Position numbers and translations under genes: made by a program. Source: an uncultured Acetatifactor sp. (GTDB lineage Bacteria; Bacillota; Clostridia; Lachnospirales; Lachnospiraceae). From it: a stretch of 31,657 nucleotides of DNA. Below the pieces are notes generated by a model. It was not told the DNA's origin. It saw only the letters and a program-made list of their open reading frames with translations, and ran no database searches. This document shows positions 22,504-30,961 of this stretch, piece by piece; position 1 is the first letter of the stretch, and every line of letters begins with the position of its first letter. Location of the stretch: NCBI GenBank assembly GCA_910580225.1, contig CAJTXE010000038.1, positions 1 through 31,657 of the forward strand, in the 5' to 3' direction.

Positions 22504-23856
22504 CTAACCGATAATTACCTTGCTTTCAGCAAAAGCAATGTTACCGGCAGGTTTGCGGCTGTTGAAGGCCAGTGCCAGAGTAATGGGACCGATTCTGCCC
22601 AGATACATGGTAAGGGAGACAATCAGTTTGCCTATGGGGCTGAGAGAACCGGTCAGGCCTCTGGAGAGACCCACCGTAGCAATGGCCGAGGTCATTTCGT
22701 ATAAGGTATCCAGAAAATCGCTTTGCTGGACGGCCAATAGAGCCGTGGTCAGCAAAAACAGGACCGAAAGACTGAAGGTAACAATGGCTACACATCTTCG
22801 GATGGTTTCATCGGCGATTTTTCGGTGCAGGATACATACATCCTGCCGGCCTTTGATATTGGCGAACATGGAGGCAAGCAGCAGAACAATGGTCACGGTC
22901 TTGACACCGCCGGCCGTTCCGGCAGGGGAACCTCCGATGAACATGAGGATCAGATATACAAGGCAGGAAGAAGAGCGAAAGGCTTCCTGGGGGATGGTGG
23001 CGAAACCGGCAGTACGGAGGGTGACGGACTGGAACAGAGCAGCCATCAGCTTATTCGGCCAGCTCATGTTGCCCAGGGTGTGGGGATTATCGTATTCAAA
23101 GAGCAAAGTGAAAACCATACCTGCCAGAATCAATGTGATTGTGGCCCAAAGCACCAGTCGGGTGTGAAGATTCATCTTCCGGGAACCGGTAATGGGAGGC
23201 TTCTTCCCACGGAGAGGTGCGAATCGCAGAACTTCCCAATAGACAGGAAAGCCCAGACCACTGACAATGATCAAAAAGACAGTGGTGAGGTTTACAATGA
23301 CATTTTCGCGGTACTGGCAGAAGCTGTTGCCTCCAAGAAGATCAATACCGGCGTTGCAGAAGGCAGATACCGCATGAAAGATGCTGTACCAGATACCCTT
23401 CAGGCCGTATTCGGGTATAAAAACAAGGGAATAGCCCAACGCCCCCAGGCCTTCCAGACAAAGCGTTACCTTTAGAATCCGTATGGTCAGCCTCACCAAG
23501 CCGGAGAGTGTATCCAGATTATAGGCGCTCTGAATCAGCATTCTGTCCGACAGTGTGATTCTGCGGCGGAATGCCCATAAGACGATTGTGGTGAAGGTTA
23601 CGATTCCCAGACCGCCGAACTGAATGAGAAGCAGCAGAATAATCTGCCCGAAGGCGGAGAAAGTCTGCCCGATATTCACCGTGGAAAGTCCTGTGACACA
23701 AATGCTTGATGTGGCGACAAACAGGGCGTCCAGGGGGGAGAGCACCTGTCCCTGCTTTGTGCTGAAGGGCAGCAGAAGACAAAGGGTTCCTGCCAGGGCA
23801 CCTAGCAGAAAACCCAGCATGATAATTACGGTAGTTGTCAGATTGCGTTTTTTCAT
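22504..23856 (-). CDS. ktrB: Potassium uptake channel subunit KtrB/TrkH family
   Basis: 450 residues from ATG 23856. The reading frame is open further up (to TTG 23961), but a near-perfect promoter lies at 23961-23933, so longer starts are unlikely, and family members begin with an MKK...ML.GF segment like MKKRNLTTTVIIMLGFLLGA here. Four membrane-pore-membrane repeats are visible, with filter-like glycines in TSSICVTGLSTV, HAVSAFCNAGIDLLGG, SVTLRTAGFATI and EMTSAIATVGLSRGLTG. The ribosome site before either ATG (23889 or 23856) is weak. Takes up K+ with KtrA, driven by the membrane potential, probably with Na+ coupling as in other Ktr systems. Confidence 0.88.
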   Translation of the reverse strand: MKKRNLTTTVIIMLGFLLGALAGTLCLLLPFSTKQGQVLSPLDALFVATSSICVTGLSTVNIGQTFSAFGQIILLLLIQFGGLGIVTFTTIVLWAFRRRITLSDRMLIQSAYNLDTLSGLVRLTIRILKVTLCLEGLGALGYSLVFIPEYGLKGIWYSIFHAVSAFCNAGIDLLGGNSFCQYRENVIVNLTTVFLIIVSGLGFPVYWEVLRFAPLRGKKPPITGSRKMNLHTRLVLWATITLILAGMVFTLLFEYDNPHTLGNMSWPNKLMAALFQSVTLRTAGFATIPQEAFRSSSCLVYLILMFIGGSPAGTAGGVKTVTIVLLLASMFANIKGRQDVCILHRKIADETIRRCVAIVTFSLSVLFLLTTALLAVQQSDFLDTLYEMTSAIATVGLSRGLTGSLSPIGKLIVSLTMYLGRIGPITLALAFNSRKPAGNIAFAESKVIIG

Positions 23857-23932
23857 AGTTCTGTTTTGCAAATGATGCGCTTTCTTCATTGTAATGGAGA
23901 AGCCTGTATGGAGAGCCTGACCATCCTTTCCT

Positions 23933-23961
23933 ATTATAAGCTTTTTCAAGCTGCAGTACAA
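23933..23961 (-). promoter_or_regulatory. Promoter for the ktrBA pair (TTGTAC, 17 bp, TATAAT)
   Basis: Minus strand TTGTAC (23961-23956), 17 bp, TATAAT (23938-23933). It lies inside the nominal reading frame of ktrB and so argues for a start at 23889 or 23856. Confidence 0.65.
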
Positions 23962-24037
23962 CCTGTTTTTGGAAGTTGCTGTTCACATATGGGAAAGAAC
24001 TTATATATTTTCGGAAAAAGAGAGCATCATGGTAAAA

Positions 24038-24838
24038 CTAAATATAGAGATCCCTTTTACAAAATACAAGTATTCCTGTGGCGTATAGGATTGCGGCGCC
24101 AAGCAGTAAAGCCAATGCTCCGATGGCGGCACTGCTTTCCCCGGCAGCCATACCATTTGCATCATAAAGAGTAAAGAATGTAAAATATTGGATGATTTCC
24201 GCCTTTTCTCCGGAATTTGCCAGCATCTGAAGGATGTACATAAATGCCGGAATGCCTGCGCCGAGAGCAATGCTGTATCTGGTATCCGAAAAAATGCAGG
24301 AAGTCAGGAAACAGATACTGCCGATAAATAAATGCAGGCATAGGAGTGCAGCATTTAATTTCAGTAAATCTGAAATGACCAATTCTCCCGGAAAGCTTGT
24401 TTCAGTAATTGCCAGTTCCAGGCCGGTTGCATAGACAAGAAGCAGTATAGTTCCGCTTATGAGAACAAACATCTGTGTCAATGCCACTGTCCGGCGTTTT
24501 ACGGGTGCCGCCAATAAAGTTACCATGGAGCCTTTGTCCGCATATCGGGCGATGAGGCCGTTTCCGCGCAGAATGCAGAATATCATAGGAAAAATCAGCA
24601 GAATAAATCCGTAGAGATACGAAATCATAAAGCCGATCAGACTTGACGCCCCGGCGTGCATGCCAACCGCTGCCATCAGCTCCGGCATTACTTCATAAAA
24701 ATGATCCAAAGTTGCCATGGTTTTCGGGTCATACATACTGATAATAATGGCTACGTACATGGAAATAACGGCAGCGAATATAAGAAGCATTTTAAGGCTG
24801 CCTTTCATTTCCCGTTTGTATAATGTCCAGTTAAGCAT
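24038..24838 (-). CDS. ABC-2 type transporter permease
   Basis: 266 residues from ATG 24838, taken because GGAGGTG sits 6 nt upstream; the GTG at 24847 is part of that site. It overlaps the ATPase gene by 8 nt. Six hydrophobic spans: about residues 15-35, 55-80, 100-130, 140-160, 170-190 and 235-260. The sequence KGSMVTLLAAPVKRRTVALT before the third span is the usual coupling region of ABC-2 permeases. With the ATPase it forms a two-gene exporter under a TetR repressor. The substrate is probably a drug or small amphiphile, by analogy with similar loci. Confidence 0.85.
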   Translation of the reverse strand: MLNWTLYKREMKGSLKMLLIFAAVISMYVAIIISMYDPKTMATLDHFYEVMPELMAAVGMHAGASSLIGFMISYLYGFILLIFPMIFCILRGNGLIARYADKGSMVTLLAAPVKRRTVALTQMFVLISGTILLLVYATGLELAITETSFPGELVISDLLKLNAALLCLHLFIGSICFLTSCIFSDTRYSIALGAGIPAFMYILQMLANSGEKAEIIQYFTFFTLYDANGMAAGESSAAIGALALLLGAAILYATGILVFCKRDLYI

Positions 24839-25649
24839 GATATTCACCTCCGTAGTAATTCATAAAGATTGTTTCCAGGCTCTGCTTTGCCGCCACTGTC
24901 ACCTGTTTTCCGTCGCAGGTTCCGCCGAAATCTTTTGCAAAAGCTTCTGCCGCTTCCGGGGAATCCAAAGAGACCGTATACTTGTGCATGTGGCGTTCCC
25001 GTAATGTTTCAACCAGGTCAACCGTAACAAGCTTTCCGTTTCGTATGATACCGATGCGGTCACAGGTGCGTTCCACTTCTTCAAACATATGGCTTGACAG
25101 AAGAATGGTTCTGCCTTTCTTTTTTTCTTCCGCCAGCAGCTCGATAAAGCGATTCTGCATGAAAGGGTCCAGGCCGCTTGTGGGCTCATCCAAAATCAGG
25201 ATGTCAGGAGTATGCATAAAGGCGGCCACAATCCCCAGCTTTTGTTTCATTCCCTTGCTCATTCTTTTGATTTTATTTCCCGGGTCTAATTCAAACCGCT
25301 CTATCATTTCCTGCAGACGGCTGTTTTCTCCTATATGACGATAATCCGAAATAAATTTCAGGTATTCCTTTCCGGTCATATCATCAAAAAAACTAATCTC
25401 TCCGGCGATATATCCAAGCCTTTTTTGAATTTCGTCACGGTTCTTCCAGCAATCCAGGCCGTCAATCTGGCAGATTCCTGTTTTCGCTCTGATAAATCCC
25501 ATCAAATGACGGATGGTTGTTGTTTTGCCTGCGCCGTTGGGGCCCAGAAATCCAAAAACCTCGCCCTTTTCCACTTGTATAGATACATCGAAAATTCCTT
25601 TTCCCGAGCCATAATCCCGGGTCAGGTTTTGTATATTGATAACACTCAT
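24831..25649 (-). CDS. ABC transporter ATPase of a TetR-controlled exporter
   Basis: 272 residues. Walker A GPNGAGKTTT (36-45), Q-loop in YIAGEISFFDDMTG, signature-like MSKGMKQKLG, Walker B ILILDEPTSGLDP, and switch His in LLSSHMFEEVERT. A long C-terminal extension after the nucleotide domain (RERHMHKYTVSLDSPEAAEA) is usual for this exporter group. It overlaps the tetR gene by 4 nt and the permease gene by 8 nt, so all three are translationally coupled. Confidence 0.9.
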   Translation of the reverse strand: MSVINIQNLTRDYGSGKGIFDVSIQVEKGEVFGFLGPNGAGKTTTIRHLMGFIRAKTGICQIDGLDCWKNRDEIQKRLGYIAGEISFFDDMTGKEYLKFISDYRHIGENSRLQEMIERFELDPGNKIKRMSKGMKQKLGIVAAFMHTPDILILDEPTSGLDPFMQNRFIELLAEEKKKGRTILLSSHMFEEVERTCDRIGIIRNGKLVTVDLVETLRERHMHKYTVSLDSPEAAEAFAKDFGGTCDGKQVTVAAKQSLETIFMNYYGGEYHA

Positions 25650-26266
25650 TGAAATTTCTCCTTATACGAAATTTTTTTGAACATGGCTGCCCATTGGGTG
25701 AATTCTTTCGTAATATCCTCAATTGTGATGGGTTTTCCTTCCATTTGCCGGGAATGAAGATAACCGTCCGTTATCCAGACCAGCATATGATAAATCTGCT
25801 CCGGATCAATGCCCTCTTTAAATTTATACAATGCAAGGTTTTTGAAATAGGTATCATACTTTCTGTTCTTTCCGTTGCTTATTTCTGTCTGGATTTCACC
25901 GGATACTTCCTCCTTCTGGGAGTAAAAACAGCGGATGGAGAAACGCAGAATAAACGGGTTTTCGATCAGCATCTTTACTTTCTTTTCCGTGCCGTAAGCA
26001 ATCAGTTCAAAAAAATCCGTAATTTCCCATAGATGTGTATCAGAAATTGCATCTTCGATAATTTTTGACACATACTCGAAGGTATGCAGATACAAAGCCT
26101 TCTTGTTATGGAAATAATAGAACAGCAATCCTTTTGAAACGCCGGCTTTGGATGCGATCAGATCAGTAGAGGCCCTCTTGTATTCATAATCCCCGAATAC
26201 TTCCATGGCAGCATTGCAGATATCCTGCTGCTTTTCTTTTGGAAGTTTGTGAAAAGCTTCATTCAT
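25646..26266 (-). CDS. TetR/AcrR family transcriptional regulator
   Basis: 206 residues, AAAGGAGAC before ATG 26266. The N-terminal helix-turn-helix lies in YEYKRASTDLIASKAGVSKG then LLFYYFHNKKALYLHTFEYV, the standard TetR recognition block. The C-terminal ligand domain ends with ITIEDITKEFTQWAAMFKKI, as in TetR_C proteins next to ABC exporters. First gene of the operon, so it probably represses itself and the exporter until an effector binds. Confidence 0.9.
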   Translation of the reverse strand: MNEAFHKLPKEKQQDICNAAMEVFGDYEYKRASTDLIASKAGVSKGLLFYYFHNKKALYLHTFEYVSKIIEDAISDTHLWEITDFFELIAYGTEKKVKMLIENPFILRFSIRCFYSQKEEVSGEIQTEISNGKNRKYDTYFKNLALYKFKEGIDPEQIYHMLVWITDGYLHSRQMEGKPITIEDITKEFTQWAAMFKKISYKEKFQ

Positions 26267-26314
26267 GTTCCGTCTCCTTTGTTCAAGTTGGTTTGACCGG
26301 GCGGCTTACTTTTC

Positions 26315-26342
26315 ATTATATTGGATTGACTCATATTTTCAA
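26315..26342 (-). promoter_or_regulatory. Promoter of the tetR-ABC operon (TTGAAA, 16 bp, TATAAT)
   Basis: Minus strand TTGAAA (26342-26337), 16 bp, TATAAT (26320-26315), about 50 nt before the tetR ATG. The stretch between (GCCGCCCGGTCAAACC) is GC-rich and is the likeliest place for the repressor site, though no perfect dyad is seen. 26343-26464 shows no gene I can support. Confidence 0.6.
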
Positions 26343-26464
26343 GGGGGAAACAAAGGAATCCGCATTTTTATTTGGAGGATTTTTGAAATTTCTGACACGG
26401 ATGTCAGTATACATGGTATGGACTCAAGAGACTTTGAGAAAAGGCATAGAAGGTGAAAGAAACA

Positions 26465-26498
26465 GAGGCGAAGGGGCTTACAGCGCAACCTTCGCCTC
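26465..26498 (-). terminator. Hairpin terminator overlapping the end of the P-loop kinase gene
   Basis: GAGGCGAAGG (26498-26489 on the minus strand) pairs perfectly with CCTTCGCCTC (26474-26465), followed by TGTTTCTTTC. The T-tract is interrupted, so it is a moderate terminator. Confidence 0.5.
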
Positions 26499-26993
26499 AT
26501 ATGTGTCATCTATGAGAAGATAGTCTGCGCCGTGAAGGAGGCACTGCTCTAAGTACCAGGCATTGTCCCGGCGCAGGATCTCCTGCGTGCAGTCTTCATC
26601 TGATCCCCGGTCTTCGATCACAGACGCGTACTTTTTGATATCCTGGAAATGGTTATCGATATAACGTTCACTCATTACCAGGCAGTAGTACCGGATTTGG
26701 ACCAGATATTCCGCCTCGAAATCCTTCGCCCAGTCAAAGGGGATATAGCATCCTTCCACGATGAGATTCTGGCTGTTCTCAATGGCGGTCTTAATCATTT
26801 CCCGGACCACAGGCCATAAATAATCCGTCAGCGCCCGGTCTTCGCTTACCGGCGTCAGGGCAGTATAGCCGCTGCGGATCAATCCCATTTTCAGGTGATC
26901 AATGGACAGGTAGGGGTATTTGTATGTTTCAAGCAGTTTCTGGGCCAGGGCAGTCTTGCCGGTGTGGGATGCCCCTGTAATCAGAACAATCAT
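26478..26993 (-). CDS. Small P-loop ATPase/kinase (adenylate-kinase-like), unknown substrate
   Basis: 171 residues from ATG 26993, chosen because AGAGGAGG lies upstream and the P-loop then begins at residue 8; a longer frame to 27053 overlaps the antiporter gene. Walker A GASHTGKT, followed by LSIDHLKMGLIRSGYTAL, resembling zeta-toxin/adenylate-kinase-like NTP kinases, and IENSQNLIVEGCYIPFDWA, a Walker-B-like strand. ILRRDNAWYLEQCLLHGADY is a possible lid and C-terminal helix. It lies 22 nt behind the antiporter stop, in the same operon. The substrate is not evident. Confidence 0.7.
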   Translation of the reverse strand: MIVLITGASHTGKTALAQKLLETYKYPYLSIDHLKMGLIRSGYTALTPVSEDRALTDYLWPVVREMIKTAIENSQNLIVEGCYIPFDWAKDFEAEYLVQIRYYCLVMSERYIDNHFQDIKKYASVIEDRGSDEDCTQEILRRDNAWYLEQCLLHGADYLLIDDTYEAKVAL

Positions 26994-27015
26994 CACGATA
27001 CCTCCTCTTTCCGGG

Positions 27016-28206
27016 TCAGGCGGTTGCCTCGGCCCCTTCCTGATCTTTGGCATAAAGTATTTTTAAGATAATGGGTGTGGAAATACTGGATACGATAATC
27101 AGTATAATCACTGACGTAAAATAAACAGGCGTCAGCAGACCCACGGACAATCCCTTCTGGGCCACAATCAGAGCTACCTCCCCCCGGGTCATCATACCCA
27201 CGCCGATTTTCAGGCAGTCAGGGGTGCGGAAGCGGCAAAGTTTTGCCATCAGGCCGCAGCCCACAACCTTGCAGAGCAGCGCCACCAGTACAAAGCCCAC
27301 GGAAAACAGCAGGATATCGCCGTTTACATTGTCGATACTGGTCTTCAGGCCGATACTGGCAAAGAACACCGGGCCGAAGAGCATGTAGGAGCTGACCTCC
27401 ATTTTCCGTTCGATGTAAGTGGAATCCCGGATGGAGCACAGTACAATGCCTGCCACATAGGCGCCCGTGATGTCTGCTATTCCGAAATACCGCTCTGCCG
27501 CATAGGAAAAGAAAAAGCACAGCGCCAGTCCCAGAATGGGAATCCTGCGGGTATGGGGATAACGGTCATCCAGACGTTTGAAAATCTGGAACAGGATAAT
27601 GCCCACCACCAAAGCCATGGCAAAGAAGAGGACTGTGGAGAGAACCACTTTGCCGGGATTGGAGTCCGGACTCTTAAAGCCGATTACAAAGGTCAGCACA
27701 ATGATGCCCAGTACGTCGTCGATAATGGCGGCGCTTAAGATGGTGGTGCCCACCTTTCCCTTCAGCTTGCCCAGTTCCTTCAGGGCCTCCACCGTAATGC
27801 TCACACTGGTGGCGGTCATAATCACGCCGATAAAGACGGCGGTGTAGAATTTCTCCGAACCCCAGGGCGCAGCGCCGTACATGCCCATGTACAGCAGGGC
27901 GCCGCCCACCAGGGGAATAAACACACCGGCGCAGGCGATGAGAAAGGCCACAGGCCCTGTTTTCATCAGATCTTTCAGATTTGTCTCCAGTCCGGCGGAG
28001 AACATCAGCAGAACCACGCCTACCTCCGCCATCTGCACCAGGAAATCCGTCTGTTCCACCAGCCCCAGAAGACTGGGTCCGATGAGCAGCCCTGCCACGA
28101 TTTCGCCAACCACCATGGGCGCTTTGCATTTTCTGGCCAGAATGCCGAAAACTTTTGCAAACACGATGATGATTGCCAGATCCTTAAAAATACTGTAAGC
28201 TTCCAT
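27016..28206 (-). CDS. CPA2-family cation:proton antiporter (KefB/NapA-like)
   Basis: 396 residues, GGGAGTG 10 nt before ATG 28206. About 12 hydrophobic spans cover the whole protein. Family motifs: PMVVGEIVAGLLIGPSLLG near residue 30-48, LLMFSAGLETNLKDL, the inner-membrane unwound region ATSVSITVEALKELG, and the ion-binding AAIIDDVLGIIVLTF with the paired aspartates (DD). Later, DITGAYVAGIVLCS and MMTRGEVALIVAQKGL complete the Na_H_Exchanger pattern. It has no C-terminal RCK/TrkA_N domain, unlike KefB/KefC. Exchanges Na+ or K+ for protons and pairs functionally with the KtrAB uptake genes about 4 kb away, though it is a separate unit. Confidence 0.88.
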   Translation of the reverse strand: MEAYSIFKDLAIIIVFAKVFGILARKCKAPMVVGEIVAGLLIGPSLLGLVEQTDFLVQMAEVGVVLLMFSAGLETNLKDLMKTGPVAFLIACAGVFIPLVGGALLYMGMYGAAPWGSEKFYTAVFIGVIMTATSVSITVEALKELGKLKGKVGTTILSAAIIDDVLGIIVLTFVIGFKSPDSNPGKVVLSTVLFFAMALVVGIILFQIFKRLDDRYPHTRRIPILGLALCFFFSYAAERYFGIADITGAYVAGIVLCSIRDSTYIERKMEVSSYMLFGPVFFASIGLKTSIDNVNGDILLFSVGFVLVALLCKVVGCGLMAKLCRFRTPDCLKIGVGMMTRGEVALIVAQKGLSVGLLTPVYFTSVIILIIVSSISTPIILKILYAKDQEGAEATA

Positions 28207-28402
28207 AATAAATAATCACTCCCTTGTAAAATTTATAAGCAAGAGGCGTTAACCTCTTTCTCTCTGATTATATGCCGCAGTTCAGTGTATTTGCGTTTTG
28301 TGTGCATCTTCAAACAGTGCGGTCCGCAGTATGGATATGTACCCAAACACACGAAAGAATATCCGCGGAAGCGTATTGCCTCAGCGGATATCCTACATTC
28401 AC
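28207..28402 (-). promoter_or_regulatory. Intergenic region with TATAAT, leader hairpin and terminator-like stem
   Basis: On the minus strand a TATAAT at 28272-28267 has no clear -35. An AAGAGG/CCTCTT stem (28258-28241) lies in the antiporter leader. Upstream, ATATCCGC/GCGGATAT (28391-28359) with a weak T-rich tail probably ends the transcript of the preceding gene. Confidence 0.4.
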
Positions 28403-29053
28403 TTATGCTTGAGATTTCAAATCATTATAAACGGTCATATAGAAATTCAACAGCTGCTGATTCGTGGCTTCCCGGCATCGGACCACATCTCCGAAGGCCG
28501 TGGCTTTTGCCTGTCCCATGATATTCCCTGGTGCACATGCATCGCCGCTTTCACCGTCGGACATACTCACAAGGCCATCTATTGCCGCAAGCAGATAGTC
28601 GGTCTGATTCTGGATCGCTTTGATCTGGTCGAAAACATAGGCCATGTCGATTCCGCTGACTGTGTGGGATCCGCTTGCTTCTGTATGAGATGCGGTTCGG
28701 CCGCTTTCGGAGCTGGTATTGCTTTCTGCTCCGACTGTGTCCTCTGTGCTGCAACGCTGGTCTTCTACAACGCTGTCTTCCGAATCTCTGTTGTCTTCGG
28801 CTTCTGCCGCAAATGCGGTTCGGAATGCTGCAACAGCGTCTTTTTCTATCTGAATATCTGTCATTATAATATCTGTCATCTCGTTATCCTCCATATCTAT
28901 CCATGGCGGACACGCAAGACATATCTTGTTTTTTGAAAGGAAGCGTGCCCTGCCATTTTTTACAAGACCTCTGGCCCGTTTCGGCCAGGTCGCTTCATAT
29001 TCGTATCCCTCTTCATCTACAACAAGAATGTTTTTTGCGATGGGTATCATCCC
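28403..29053 (-). CDS. Protein with RRXRR/PLMP-like N-terminal domain, no nuclease
   Basis: 216 residues from ATG 29053. The GTG at 29110 is too close to the promoter at 29145-29117 to be the start. Residues 8-49 (ILVVDEEGYEYEATWPKRAR, then GLVKNGRARFLSKNKICLAC) match the pattern V-D-x-x-G...P-x-RAR-x-L-x-K-x-GRA-R...I-x-L of the RRXRR/PLMP domain found at the N-terminus of IscB-type RNA-guided nucleases and related proteins. No RuvC or HNH motif follows. Instead there is an acidic, Ser/Glu/Thr-rich linker (about 65-135) and a helical C-terminus (YVFDQIKAIQNQTDYLLAAI, later FGDVVRCREATNQQLLNFYM). I infer a nucleic-acid-related role from the domain alone; function unknown. Confidence 0.6.
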   Translation of the reverse strand, partial: GMIPIAKNILVVDEEGYEYEATWPKRARGLVKNGRARFLSKNKICLACPPWIDMEDNEMTDIIMTDIQIEKDAVAAFRTAFAAEAEDNRDSEDSVVEDQRCSTEDTVGAESNTSSESGRTASHTEASGSHTVSGIDMAYVFDQIKAIQNQTDYLLAAIDGLVSMSDGESGDACAPGNIMGQAKATAFGDVVRCREATNQQLLNFYMTVYNDLKSQA

Positions 29054-29116
29054 CTTTGCTGTAAATTCTGTGAATGCCGTTTTTTGTAATGGGTGCCTTC
29101 CCCGATTCACAACTCT

Positions 29117-29145
29117 ACTATAGTAAAAAACAGCGGCGTTGTCAA
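29117..29145 (-). promoter_or_regulatory. Promoter for the RRXRR-like gene (TTGACA, 17 bp, TATAGT)
   Basis: Minus strand TTGACA (29145-29140), 17 bp, TATAGT (29122-29117). The predicted leader is about 55-60 nt and contains GGGGAAGG. Confidence 0.7.
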
Positions 29146-29199
29146 GATGGATTTCTGAAAAATTGTCCCAGCGTTCTGGTCTGACTTGGCATGCGATTT

Positions 29200-29637
29200 C
29201 TAATGTTGAATGGCTGCAATTTTTCGGCAGATATCGTCAATACCCGTTTGTTCGGAGATTACATGGATGTGGTGGGGTTCCATGTCAAAACTGCCATGCT
29301 TTCTTTCCAGCATAGCTGCTGCCGGTGCCGGCAGATTACCATGCATACGCACGGCAAACCGCGTTTTTATGACCTCCAGGTCTGCGGTTACCAAAACACG
29401 GATGCTTCCGTCCGGCAATAGCGGCAAGTGTTCCCTTTCCGAAATAACATAGATGACATTCTCACCGTTGACAGCTTCACGCAGCTTTGTCCGGAAAGAC
29501 TGCAATGCGGCCGCTTCATTCTTTTCCAGGCGAAGATAATCTCTGCCGGTATAAACCTGTGTATTTATGTGTTCTTTTAACTTGGCTGCAAGGGTAGATT
29601 TCCCGGTACAGCTTTCACCAAAAATTCCGATTGCCAT
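29200..29637 (-). CDS. Small P-loop nucleoside/NMP kinase-like protein
   Basis: 145 residues, ACAGGAG before ATG 29637. Walker A GESCTGKST (7-15), QVYTGRDYLRLEKNE as the likely acceptor-binding segment, VIYVISEREHLPLL as the strand before a Walker-B-like position, and RFAVRMHGNLPAPAAAMLER as a possible lid. The size and layout recall shikimate/adenylylsulfate-type kinases, but no substrate motif is decisive. It lies 59 nt behind the aminopeptidase gene on the same strand, with no terminator seen between, so probably co-transcribed. Confidence 0.65.
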   Translation of the reverse strand: MAIGIFGESCTGKSTLAAKLKEHINTQVYTGRDYLRLEKNEAAALQSFRTKLREAVNGENVIYVISEREHLPLLPDGSIRVLVTADLEVIKTRFAVRMHGNLPAPAAAMLERKHGSFDMEPHHIHVISEQTGIDDICRKIAAIQH

Positions 29638-29696
29638 GATTGTACGCTCCTGTCAGTTATTTTTAATTCTCCGGTATTCCACATTATTTTCATTGT

Positions 29697-30689
29697 TCAT
29701 TCCTTTATAAGTACCGACCCATGGCCGACAAAATCGATGTGGTCCGAAGCCGCATTTGTACCGCCGAACATATTGTTGGCGCCAACTGCAATGTGAAAAG
29801 TGCCGTACATTTTTTCATCCAAAGGGGTATACCCGCACAGTTCCGTCACGTTGGGGTTCATGCCGAAGCCAAGCTCACAGACGACTCTGTTTTCCGGCGG
29901 CTGCTTCTCAAAAAAGGCGGTAATATCGGGCTGATTGCTGCCGGTTATCTGCCCGTTTCCGATATGCAGCAGAACACGCTCGTATTTCGTACCGTCAAGG
30001 TAAAAAGATTCAAAATAAACCGTCCCCTGGGTTTTGTCTTCCACAGGAGCGATGTAAATCTCTCCGCAGGGAAGATCACCGTCCCCGGCGTCAATATGCC
30101 ACACTCTGTGGGTTAGATCAAAAGAAAGCCCACAATCCTTTCCCGTCCGGAGCAGTACGTTATCTGCTCCCTCAAAACGGTCCTTCGCCTGCCTGCAAGC
30201 CTCGTAAACAGCGGCGTAATCAATGTCATAGGCGCTCTCCATACGCCGGATATAATCCTGCGGGTTGAGACCGGATTCCTCTGCGTTTGCCGCAGTGGGA
30301 ATTCTGATCTGTGTAAAACGCTTACAGTTCATGAATTTTGAAAAGAGCTGCGCCATGTATTTGCGGTAAAGCGCAAACTTTTCATGTGCAATTTCATACC
30401 CAAGCACAACAGGGCGATAGGTGAAAATGTCCAGGACCGCGTCAAACTGAGCAAATAAATCAAAATATTGCTCACCAAAGCAGCTTTCCTGTGCGCCAAG
30501 GAAGATATCCCTGTTTACAGATCGGGACTGCTGCAGCAATAAGGGGGTGGCACCGAGTTCCGCAACAGCCGCCATGAAGCTGTTTGCAATCTCCTTGTCA
30601 GTGTCCTCGCCCCAGAAATGAATAAGAACCATTTCTCCGGAAGCTATGCCGATGGCCTTGACAATTTTAGATACCTTTTTTCTGTTCAT
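29697..30689 (-). CDS. M29-like metallo-aminopeptidase
   Basis: 330 residues. Family M29 enzymes remove N-terminal residues from peptides with two metal ions, in the cytoplasm. Candidate metal ligands are all present and in family order: Glu210 (LPCGEIYIAP), Glu272 (CELGFGMNPN), His299 (GTFHIAVGANNMFGG), His317 and Asp319 (SDHIDFV). The N-terminal half (VLIHFWGEDTDKEIANSFMA) is the usual small domain. At 330 residues it is shorter than the typical 370-410, mostly from the N-terminal domain. TGGAGG precedes ATG 30689. The promoter carries two dyads, so expression looks regulated. Confidence 0.8.
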   Translation of the reverse strand: MNRKKVSKIVKAIGIASGEMVLIHFWGEDTDKEIANSFMAAVAELGATPLLLQQSRSVNRDIFLGAQESCFGEQYFDLFAQFDAVLDIFTYRPVVLGYEIAHEKFALYRKYMAQLFSKFMNCKRFTQIRIPTAANAEESGLNPQDYIRRMESAYDIDYAAVYEACRQAKDRFEGADNVLLRTGKDCGLSFDLTHRVWHIDAGDGDLPCGEIYIAPVEDKTQGTVYFESFYLDGTKYERVLLHIGNGQITGSNQPDITAFFEKQPPENRVVCELGFGMNPNVTELCGYTPLDEKMYGTFHIAVGANNMFGGTNAASDHIDFVGHGSVLIKE

Positions 30690-30711
30690 ATGATTTCAAA
30701 CCTCCAGTCTA

Positions 30712-30753
30712 ATTTTGATTATATCAAAATAGCATCAAAATTTCAAGTTTGAT
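30712..30753 (-). promoter_or_regulatory. Promoter with two operator-like dyads before the M29 gene
   Basis: Minus strand TTGAAA (30746-30741), 17 bp, TATAAT (30723-30718). The -10 sits in a perfect dyad, ATTTTGAT (30712-30719), TAT, ATCAAAAT (30723-30730). The -35 lies between ATCAAA (30734-30739) and TTTGAT (30748-30753). The related half-sites suggest cooperative repressor binding. Confidence 0.6.
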
Positions 30754-30841
30754 TTTATGAATATAAAATTAATTATAAAATATTGTTTTTGCCTCTGGCA
30801 ATGGTGTGATTTCGTTTTTCAAATTAAGAAAGGACATCTAC

Positions 30842-30870
30842 TTGACACTGGAAAAATAAAGCATTATGAT
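30842..30870 (+). promoter_or_regulatory. Promoter for the secreted repeat protein (TTGACA, 17 bp, TATGAT)
   Basis: TTGACA 30842-30847 and TATGAT 30865-30870, spacer 17 bp, about 90 nt before ATG 30962. AAGGAGG lies at 30941-30947. Confidence 0.65.
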
Positions 30871-30961
30871 AAGATAACATGTGGCATATATTGTAAAGCC
30901 TGTGGAGAAGTGTCTGCATGGCAATTCCTAAAAAATGATGAAGGAGGAAAACAACAGCAAA

